Both the position numbers and the translations under genes were made by a program. Source: Kiritimatiellia bacterium (lineage in GTDB: Bacteria > Verrucomicrobiota > Kiritimatiellia > RFP12 > UBA1067). From it: a stretch of DNA of 11,542 nucleotides. A model generated the notes under the pieces. That model saw only the letters and a list, made by a program, of their open reading frames with translations. It searched no databases and was not told the origin of the DNA. Below are positions 1 to 4,512 of this stretch, piece after piece. The stretch spans positions 1 through 11,542 of the forward strand of contig JAFRBA010000261.1 of the NCBI GenBank assembly GCA_017405115.1, given 5' to 3'. Within the stretch, counting starts at the first letter, position 1. Every line of letters starts with the position of its first letter.

Positions 1-362
1 AGCGCAGCGGCAGGTCCATACCCGCCGGCATAGCGTTCATCCGCAGCACGTTCAACAACACGCAGGTCTCGATCGCCGACGCGCGCGGCGGCGTGATCAG
101 CTGGAGCTCGGCCGGCAAGGCCGGCTTCAAGGGTAGCCGCAAGTCGACGGCCTACGCGGCGACGATGGTCGCGCAGGACGCGGCCCGCGTCGCGGTGGCG
201 AAGGGCATGCACGAGTGCGAGGTCCGCATGCAGGGCGCCGGCGCAGGTCGCGAGAGCGCGGTTCGCGCGATCCAGGCCGCCGGCATCAAGGTAACGCAGA
301 TAACCGACACCACGCCGGTTCCGCACAACGGTTGCCGCGCTCGCAAGCGCAGGAGGGTTTGA
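1..362 (+). CDS. rpsK: 30S ribosomal protein S11 (5'-truncated by window edge)
   Basis: Ribosomal protein uS11 of the 30S platform, which contacts 16S rRNA near the decoding region. The reading frame is open from base 3 and gives 119 residues. Bases 1-2 are the end of a split codon, so about 10-15 N-terminal residues lie outside the window. Recognisable uS11 signatures run in order: an [15 protein letters not shown] strand, a [13 protein letters not shown] segment, [13 protein letters not shown], and the C-terminal [16 protein letters not shown] block that matches the family's PHNGCRPPKKRRV ending. It is the first visible gene of an alpha-type operon (rpsK-rpsD-rpoA-rplQ order as in most bacteria). 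The stop is 2 nt before the rpsD start, and the rpsD Shine-Dalgarno site lies inside its last codons, so the two are probably translationally coupled. Identity is essentially certain. Confidence 0.97.
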   Translation, partial: RSGRSIPAGIAFIRSTFNNTQVSIADARGGVISWSSAGKAGFKGSRKSTAYAATMVAQDAARVAVAKGMHECEVRMQGAGAGRESAVRAIQAAGIKVTQITDTTPVPHNGCRARKRRRV

Positions 363-364
363 TC

Positions 365-973
365 ATGGGTCGCTACACTGGTCCGAGAACAAAGATTTCG
401 CGTCGCTTCGGGGAGCCGGTCTTCGGTCCCGACAAGGTGCTCGACAGGCGGCAGAACCCGCCCGGGCAGCATGGTGCGAACAAGCGCCGCAAGAAGGTCT
501 CCGAATACGGCGTGCAGCTCCGCGAGAAGCAGAAGGCGAAGGCGATCTACGGCATGCGCGAGAAGCAGTTCCGCCTGTTCTTCGAGCGCGCCAAGGCGAA
601 GGAAGGCGTCACCGGCGACATCATGCTCGCGCTGTGCGAGTGCAGGCTCGACAACATCGTCTACAGGCTCGGCCTCTCGCCGACGCGCGCGGGCGCGCGG
701 CAGCTCGTCAACCACCGCCACGTCACCGTGAACGGCAAGGTCTGCGGCATCCCGAGCGCGATAGTGCGTCCGAACGATGTCGTGTCCGTGCGCGAGAAGG
801 ACCGCGGCATGCTGGCAGTCGTCGACTCTCTCAAGAGCCACAAGTCGCCGGTCGTAAGCTGGCTGGCGTGGGACGACGCGACGATGCAGGGCACTCTCCT
901 GAGCGTGCCGGAGCGCGCCGAGATACCCGAGAACGTGGAGATGCAGCTCATCGTCGAGTTCTTCTCCAGGTAG
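365..973 (+). CDS. rpsD: 30S ribosomal protein S4
   Basis: uS4, a primary 16S rRNA-binding protein needed early in 30S assembly; in enterobacteria it is also the translational repressor of the alpha operon. The 202-residue product has the usual bacterial length. The N-terminal part (MGRYTGPRTKISRRFGEPVF) lacks the four zinc-binding cysteines of C+ S4 proteins, so this is the zinc-free type. The RNA-binding S4 domain spans roughly residues 93-155 (CRLDNIVYRLGLSPTRAGAR, then the VNHRHVTVNGK turn). The ATG at 365 is chosen over longer in-frame options because AGGAGG lies at 351-356 with 8-nt spacing, and because the protein then starts at the family's usual position. Whether S4 autoregulation operates here cannot be judged, since the operon leader is outside the window. 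Confidence 0.97.
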   Translation: MGRYTGPRTKISRRFGEPVFGPDKVLDRRQNPPGQHGANKRRKKVSEYGVQLREKQKAKAIYGMREKQFRLFFERAKAKEGVTGDIMLALCECRLDNIVYRLGLSPTRAGARQLVNHRHVTVNGKVCGIPSAIVRPNDVVSVREKDRGMLAVVDSLKSHKSPVVSWLAWDDATMQGTLLSVPERAEIPENVEMQLIVEFFSR

Positions 974-1014
974 TCCGCCTGGCACAAAGTCAAACTTTCA
1001 ATGGGAGGTAAAAC

Positions 1015-2013
1015 ATGCCTATCCGTCTGAGTCGATTCGAGATGCCGCACAAGGTCCAGCTGGACGAGGCGACGAAGACCGCGACTTACACGCGCTTCAC
1101 CGCCGAGCCGTTCGAGATCGGCTATGCGAGGACGATCGGCAACTCGCTTCGCAGGGTTCTGCTCTCCTCTATAGAGGGGGCGGCGATCTCGTCCGTGAAG
1201 ATCCAGGGCGTGAGCCACGAGTTCTCCACGATCCGCGGCTGCGCGGAGGACGTGACCGACATCATCCTCAACCTGAAGCGCGTGCTGCTCAAGACTTACT
1301 CGCGCGACGCCCAGGTGATAACGCTGAAGGCCAAGGGGCCGTGCACCGTCACTGCGGGCGATTTCGCGAAGGACAACACCGTGACGGTGCTGAACCCGAA
1401 GCAGGAGATCTGCACGCTGGACGTCGACGGCGAGATCGAGATGGAGTGCGACGTGCGCACCGGCCGTGGCTTCTGCCTTGCCGACGGCAACAAGAAGCCC
1501 GACCAGGAGATCGGGAGGATCGCGATAGACTCGATCTTCTCGCCCGTGACCCGCGTCAACTTCCTCGTGGAGAACACGCGCGTCGGCCAGCGCACCGACT
1601 ACGAGAAGCTCATCCTCGACGTGTGGACCGACGGCCGCATCGACCCCGAGGAGGCGCTGAAGACCGCAGGCGCGGTGCTGCGCCGCCACCTCGACGTGTT
1701 CGTCGACTACGCCGGCGCCGAGACGCTGGAGTTCGAGGACAACGACAAGAAGGACGCCGACGAGCGCGAACGCCTCCGCAAGCTCCTCAACATGTCCGTC
1801 AACGAGATCGAGCTGAGCGTTCGCGCGGCGAACTGCCTCAACAACGCCAACATCTCGACGGTCGGCGAGCTCGCCTCGAAGACCGAGGCCGACATGCTCA
1901 AGTACCGCAACTTCGGCAAGAAGTCGCTCACCGAGATCAAGGCCAAGCTCGTGCAGATGGGCCTGTCGCTCGGCTACAAGTTCGATGCGGACCTGCTCGA
2001 ATCGAAGAAATAA
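1015..2013 (+). CDS. rpoA: DNA-directed RNA polymerase subunit alpha
   Basis: Alpha subunit of RNA polymerase. The N-terminal domain dimerises and scaffolds beta and beta', and the C-terminal domain binds UP elements and activators. The product is 332 residues, normal for the family. The N-terminal domain (about residues 1-235) contains the FEIGYARTIGNSLRRVLLSS block typical of alpha. An acidic, lysine-rich linker follows (about 240-256, EFEDNDKKDADERERLRK). The C-terminal domain from about 257 ends in the canonical RNFGKKSLTEIKAKL helix-hairpin-helix stretch. The start at 1015 follows GGGAGGT (1003-1009) with 5-nt spacing; the internal Met10 is less well placed. It lies 41 nt after rpsD and 11 nt before rplQ, as expected for one transcript. 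No truncation or odd residue was noticed. Confidence 0.98.
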   Translation: MPIRLSRFEMPHKVQLDEATKTATYTRFTAEPFEIGYARTIGNSLRRVLLSSIEGAAISSVKIQGVSHEFSTIRGCAEDVTDIILNLKRVLLKTYSRDAQVITLKAKGPCTVTAGDFAKDNTVTVLNPKQEICTLDVDGEIEMECDVRTGRGFCLADGNKKPDQEIGRIAIDSIFSPVTRVNFLVENTRVGQRTDYEKLILDVWTDGRIDPEEALKTAGAVLRRHLDVFVDYAGAETLEFEDNDKKDADERERLRKLLNMSVNEIELSVRAANCLNNANISTVGELASKTEADMLKYRNFGKKSLTEIKAKLVQMGLSLGYKFDADLLESKK

Positions 2014-2024
2014 GGAAACCTGTC

Positions 2025-2447
2025 ATGCGTCATCAGAGAGTAATGAAGAAGTTCGGGCGGTCGACCGCCCATCGCAAGATGCTCATGAAGGGCCTCGTCA
2101 CGAACCTCATCCTCGCGGAGTCGATCAAGACGAGCCTGCCGAAGGCGAAGGAGGCGCGCAAGGACGCCGACCGCATCGTCACGGTCGCCAAGAAGGGCCT
2201 CGCGGAGGGCGGCTGCGAGCTCGCGGCACGCCGTCTCGCGGCCAGCCGCCTGCTCGAGCCCAAGGCCGTGCAGAAGCTCTTCGAGAAGATCGCCCCGGCC
2301 ATGAAGGACCGCAAGGGCGGCTACACCCGGATCGTCAAGCTCGGCACCCGCAGGGGTGACGCGGCGGAGATGTGCATCCTGCAGTGGGTCACCGCGGCCG
2401 AGGCCGCGGCTCCCGCCGCCGAAGAGCCTGCGAAGGAGGTGAAATAA
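2025..2447 (+). CDS. rplQ: 50S ribosomal protein L17
   Basis: bL17, a 50S protein near the peptide exit tunnel region. The 140-residue product begins MRHQRVMKKFGRSTAHRKML, closely matching the family's MRHRKxGRKLGRxxxHRxAML opening. It continues with the conserved ESIKTSLPKAKEARKDADRIVTVAKKG region in shorter recognisable pieces, and the RKGGYTRIVKL-RRGDAAEM block. The last 18 or so residues are an Ala/Glu/Lys-rich tail (TAAEAAAPAAEEPAKEVK), a low-complexity extension common in L17 proteins of many phyla. ATG 2025 is supported by AAGGA at 2012-2016 and by the family start. Its stop codon overlaps the start of rpsU (TAATG), which suggests coupled translation. Confidence 0.97.
   Translation: MRHQRVMKKFGRSTAHRKMLMKGLVTNLILAESIKTSLPKAKEARKDADRIVTVAKKGLAEGGCELAARRLAASRLLEPKAVQKLFEKIAPAMKDRKGGYTRIVKLGTRRGDAAEMCILQWVTAAEAAAPAAEEPAKEVK
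2433..2442 (+). promoter_or_regulatory. Full-length Shine-Dalgarno site for rpsU
   Basis: AAGGAGGTGA sits just before the rpsU ATG at 2447, inside the end of rplQ. It is complementary over all ten bases to the canonical bacterial 16S rRNA 3' end (5'-UCACCUCCUU). The other genes here have shorter matches (AGGAGG for rpsD, GGGAGGT for rpoA, AAGGA for rplQ). The site fixes the rpsU start. Its strength is notable because bS21 itself sits next to the anti-Shine-Dalgarno sequence on the ribosome. Confidence 0.85.
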
Positions 2448-2650
2448 TGGCTATCGTTCTCAAGCTCAAGAAGGGCGAGTCCGTAGAGCGCGGCCTCAAG
2501 CGCCTGAAGAAGGTGCTCGACAAGGAGGGCCTCATCAAGAAGCTGCGCGACAACCGCTACTTCGAGAAGCCCTGCGTGAAGGCGCGCAAGAAGTCGCAGC
2601 GCGCCAGGATCCGCAACCGCTCGCGTCGCGGGCGCATGGAGCTGAACTAA
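2447..2650 (+). CDS. rpsU: 30S ribosomal protein S21
   Basis: bS21, a small, highly basic 30S protein located at the platform near the 16S 3' end; it helps mRNA engagement during initiation. The 67-residue product (MAIVLKLKKGESVERGLKRL, then KEGLIKKLRDNRYFEKPC) has the family's hallmarks: a VxLKxGES-like strand, an ERxLKRxKK helix, the RYFEKP motif and a long Arg/Lys-rich C-terminus ending RRGRMELN. The start overlaps the rplQ stop by one base (TAATG) and follows a 10-nt Shine-Dalgarno site. In E. coli rpsU heads the rpsU-dnaG-rpoD operon, but here it is the last gene of the alpha operon before a terminator. It contains one Cys (PCVKARKK). Identity is secure. Confidence 0.95.
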   Translation: MAIVLKLKKGESVERGLKRLKKVLDKEGLIKKLRDNRYFEKPCVKARKKSQRARIRNRSRRGRMELN

Positions 2651-2676
2651 GCCTGGCGGCACAAGCCGGCGCCAGT

Positions 2677-2709
2677 CGGGCCTGCGGCAGCAGCCGCGGG
2701 CCCGCTTTT
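2677..2709 (+). terminator. Rho-independent-type terminator of the ribosomal operon
   Basis: A 12-bp G+C-rich stem (2677-2688 pairing with 2693-2704, one G-T wobble) closes a 4-nt AGCA loop and is followed by CTTTT (2705-2709). It lies 27 nt after the rpsU stop. The T-run is short (four T), so termination may be incomplete. The next gene's ATG is only 5 nt after the T-run. Confidence 0.75.
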
Positions 2710-2713
2710 CGCA

Positions 2714-3001
2714 ATGGGCCTCTTCGAGTTTTTGATGCTGTTCTGCTTCGGCTTCTCGTGGCCGTTCTCCATCGCGAAGTCGATACGGACCAGGTCCACG
2801 AAGGGCAAGAGCCTCATGTTCATGCTGCTGATCCTCGCGGGCTACGTCTTCGGCATAATACACAAGGTGCTCTACGACTTCAACTGGGTCATCTGGGCGT
2901 ACGTGGCTCTCATGTTCCTTGTGATGGTCGACCTGGCGCTCTACTGGCGCAACTGGCGCCGCGAGCGCATCGCGGCTTCCCGACCGTCATCATCGATGTG
3001 A
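2714..3001 (+). CDS. Small three-helix membrane protein, PQ-loop-like
   Basis: The product is 95 residues. Three hydrophobic segments are visible: about residues 3-22 (FEFLMLFCFGFSWPFSIAKS), 34-52 (LMFMLLILAGYVFGIIHKV) and 58-78 (WVIWAYVALMFLVMVDLALY). A basic KSIRTRSTKGKS loop lies between the first two, then a basic C-terminus. A Trp-Pro turn ending helix 1, a TKGKS loop and an LAGYVFGIIHK helix are reminiscent of PQ-loop/SemiSWEET small proteins, and similar short proteins opening MGLFEFLMLFCFGxSWPFSIAKS recur in gut bacteria. That family link is from memory and the function is unknown. There is no Shine-Dalgarno site, and the ATG sits 5 nt after the terminator's T-run, so expression would rely on readthrough. 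The last residues (RIAASRPSSSM) look unlike a conserved end. The 3' part of this gene recurs at 11498-11542. Confidence 0.7.
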   Translation: MGLFEFLMLFCFGFSWPFSIAKSIRTRSTKGKSLMFMLLILAGYVFGIIHKVLYDFNWVIWAYVALMFLVMVDLALYWRNWRRERIAASRPSSSM

Positions 3002-3055
3002 AGGCCGCAAGGAGCTGCTCGGCCTTGACGAGATCGTCTCGGACGCCACCGTGCG
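3002..3055. other. Spacer between small membrane gene and repeat R1
   Basis: This is the unrepeated stretch between the 2714-3001 gene and repeat R1. The + frame at 3000 reads EGRKELLGLDEIVSDATVRP before running into the repeat, and its G/C-ended codons resemble local genes. It has no start of its own and is too short to assign, so it may be the remnant of a lost gene or chance. The rest of the 3002-3363 gap is R1 (3056-3259) and the regulator's promoter region; 3260-3308 shows nothing I can name. Confidence 0.25.
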
Positions 3056-3259
3056 CCCACTGGGACGACGGGCGTCCCGCCCGTTGCAAAGAAACGCCCC
3101 CCTCCACTCATCCTCGGCTGGGGCAGAAGATGCAGGGATGAAGGGCTGGCGCGGATGCGCGGCGGGGCGAAGCTTGCTTTCCCCAGCAGGTTTATATCCC
3201 GCCGAAACGCGCAAAGACCCGCTTTACATGGCTTTCGCGGCCTGACCCCACAGGCGTCC
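3056..3259. repeat. 204-bp direct repeat R1 (left copy)
   Basis: This matches 11295-11498 over 204 bp without gaps and with three substitutions (3067 G/A, 3145 G/A, 3162 G/T against the second copy), about 98.5% identity, in the same orientation. Homology stops abruptly on both sides. The left end carries a palindrome (3066-3086). Both strands happen to be largely open (+ 3051-3245, - 2990-3214), but neither frame has a plausible start or protein signature, so I treat it as non-coding. There are no clear terminal inverted repeats, target-site duplication or transposase. It could be a multi-copy intergenic element, a MITE relic or a fragment of a larger duplication. Confidence 0.9.
3066..3086. 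repeat. REP-like palindrome in R1
   Basis: A 9-bp stem (CGACGGGCG with CGCCCGTTG, one G-T wobble) encloses a TCC loop. The same unit occurs at 11305-11325 and, with one base changed, at 11266-11286. Short, intergenic and G+C-rich, it resembles bacterial REP elements in form. Confidence 0.75.
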
Positions 3260-3308
3260 ATAGCGCAGACCCTTCCGATTTCTGAGGAGACACAAAGCAC
3301 CGCGAGAT

Positions 3309-3324
3309 TCTGGTATATACCAGA
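3309..3324. promoter_or_regulatory. Operator candidate 1 (perfect 16-bp palindrome)
   Basis: TCTGGTATATACCAGA is a perfect palindrome upstream of the regulator's promoter. The GGTAT-ATACC core fits the GT...AC half-site pattern known for GntR-type winged-helix proteins, and the adjacent gene encodes exactly such a DNA-binding domain. It lies just upstream of the putative -35, 36.5 bp centre-to-centre from operator candidate 2. Binding by the local regulator is inferred. Confidence 0.6.
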
Positions 3325-3327
3325 TGG

Positions 3328-3354
3328 TTGCAAGTGTCGGATTTGCGGTATAAT
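3328..3354 (+). promoter_or_regulatory. Regulator/operon promoter
   Basis: A perfect -10 box TATAAT lies at 3349-3354, with a -35 candidate TTGCAA at 3328-3333 (spacing 15 bp, shorter than ideal). The predicted transcription start near 3360-3362 lies only a few bases before the regulator ATG at 3364, where no Shine-Dalgarno site is present. The transcript is therefore probably leaderless or nearly so. Confidence 0.6.
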
Positions 3355-3359
3355 ATACC
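3347..3359. promoter_or_regulatory. Operator candidate 2 overlapping the -10 box
   Basis: GGTATA-A-TATACC is a perfect 13-bp palindrome around a central A. It contains the whole -10 TATAAT, so a protein bound here would exclude RNA polymerase. It shares GGTATA/TATACC arms with candidate 1. Autorepression of the operon is the simplest reading. Confidence 0.55.
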
Positions 3360-3363
3360 CATC

Positions 3364-4512
3364 ATGAGGGCAACAGACAATGCATGCGGGAAAAGGTACC
3401 TCGAGATCGCAGAGTGTCTCTACGCGGATATCCGCGACGGGAGATATGCAGCTGGGCGATCCTTCCCTAGCCTTACAAGGATCATGAGGCGCTTCGGAGT
3501 GACCCGTGTGACGGCCATGCGCAGTGTTGACGAACTTAAGCGCCGTGGCGTTGTTGCGGCGTTGCCACGCTCTGGAATCAAAGTGAAGCGGGCGAGTCGC
3601 ACAATCGGGCTGATTCTCCCCGGCCTGGCCTATTCCGAGTTCTTTTCCCTGATCATGAGCGAGATTTCGCGTCGATGCCAGCAGGAGCGCTGCGGTCTGT
3701 TGTTCAAAGACGTCTATTCGCCACAGAACAAGCTTACTGAACAACATGCCAGGGAATTGGTAACGGATTTCGTCCTGAAGCAGATAGATGGTGTTCTTTT
3801 CCTGCCATTTGAGTTTATGCCAACGACGAGGTCTGTAAACAAGGAAATCGTGTCAACACTGCGTGATGCCGGAATTCCGGTTGTGCTTATTGACTATGAC
3901 ATTGTTCTTCCTCCAGAGCGCAGTTCGCTTGATGTCATTGGGATAAACAACTTTGATGCTGGGCGGCGCGTCGCCGAGCACCTGCTGTCAGCTGGTGCGA
4001 AAAACATTCACTTCTTTCTGAATGGAGTTGGCGCAATCAGCGTGGCTACCAGGATCGCCGGCGCCAAAGCCTCGATTTGTGTAAATGGCGGGGAATGCAG
4101 AAGCCAGAACGTCCTTCGCGCCGAAAACAAAGACTCTGACGCGGAGAAGGTGCGTGCCTACTTGAAGAAGCATCGCCCAGATGCGTTCATCTGCGGAAAT
4201 GATACCGATGCGGCGTATTTGAAGCACATTCTTGACTGTCTGGGACGGCGCATACCCGAAGACATCATGCTCGCCGGATTCGATGACATCCGGTATGCGT
4301 CGGTCATGACTCCGCAGCTGACGACCCTCCATCAGCCTTGCGGCGACATTGCGGACACGGCGTTTCGCACGCTGATGGAACGTATTGCGGATCCAACGTT
4401 GCCGCCGCGCGAGATACTGCTTTCGGCGCCGCTGGTCGTGCGCCAGTCCACATGCCGTAGCTGCGGAATTCAAGGGAGAAAGTTAAAGGAGGCACTAAAG
4501 TGCAGAAAGTGA
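3364..4512 (+). CDS. GntR/LacI-type transcriptional regulator
   Basis: Predicted sugar-responsive repressor of 382 residues. Residues about 10-75 form a GntR-type winged helix (EIAECLYADIRDGRYAAG, FPSLTRIMRRFGVTRVTAMR, ELKRRGVV). From about residue 80 to the end is a LacI/periplasmic-binding-protein-like sensor: TIGLILPGLAYSEFF, DGVLFLPFEF, GIPVVLIDYDIV, INNFDAGRRVAEHLL, PDAFICGNDTDAA, and the LacI hallmark GFDDIRYASVMTPQLTTLHQ from Gly305. This GntR-plus-LacI architecture is that of AraR. ATG 3364 is preferred over an in-frame TTG at 3328 because the winged helix starts normally from it and TATAAT ends 9 nt upstream. Its 3' end overlaps the next gene by 13 nt, so it likely leads the operon and controls it with itself. 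The effector sugar cannot be read from the sequence. G+C is visibly lower than in the ribosomal genes. Confidence 0.88.
   Translation: MRATDNACGKRYLEIAECLYADIRDGRYAAGRSFPSLTRIMRRFGVTRVTAMRSVDELKRRGVVAALPRSGIKVKRASRTIGLILPGLAYSEFFSLIMSEISRRCQQERCGLLFKDVYSPQNKLTEQHARELVTDFVLKQIDGVLFLPFEFMPTTRSVNKEIVSTLRDAGIPVVLIDYDIVLPPERSSLDVIGINNFDAGRRVAEHLLSAGAKNIHFFLNGVGAISVATRIAGAKASICVNGGECRSQNVLRAENKDSDAEKVRAYLKKHRPDAFICGNDTDAAYLKHILDCLGRRIPEDIMLAGFDDIRYASVMTPQLTTLHQPCGDIADTAFRTLMERIADPTLPPREILLSAPLVVRQSTCRSCGIQGRKLKEALKCRK
4485..4492 (+). promoter_or_regulatory. Ribosome binding site fixing a GTG start
   Basis: AAAGGAGG lies inside the 3' end of the regulator gene, 7 nt before the GTG at 4500. It decides the GTG start of the GH92 gene, which gives a complete signal peptide, over the second GTG at 4509. 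Confidence 0.8.

Noticed and set aside
152..985. Long minus-strand open frame opposite rpsK/rpsD (277 codons)
   Set aside because: It lies opposite two certain ribosomal protein genes. Its His/Arg/Leu-rich content is typical of an antisense shadow in G+C-rich DNA, with no family signature.
661..1689. Long minus-strand open frame opposite rpsD/rpoA (342 codons)
   Set aside because: It spans the end of rpsD and most of rpoA in antisense, with no ribosome binding site or recognisable domain.
2990..3245. Overlapping open frames on both strands of repeat R1, with near-identical peptides from R2 (11166-11484)
   Set aside because: Peptide similarity follows from DNA identity of the repeat. There are no starts with ribosome binding sites, no domain signals, and the frames run through palindromes.
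3056..3259. Insertion sequence or MITE with terminal inverted repeats
   Set aside because: The ends do not form convincing inverted repeats and no short target duplication flanks either copy, so I call it only a direct repeat.
3328..3363. TTG start extending the regulator by 12 residues
   Set aside because: The extension would lie within the promoter and operator, with TATAAT inside the coding region and no Shine-Dalgarno site. The winged helix is complete from ATG 3364.
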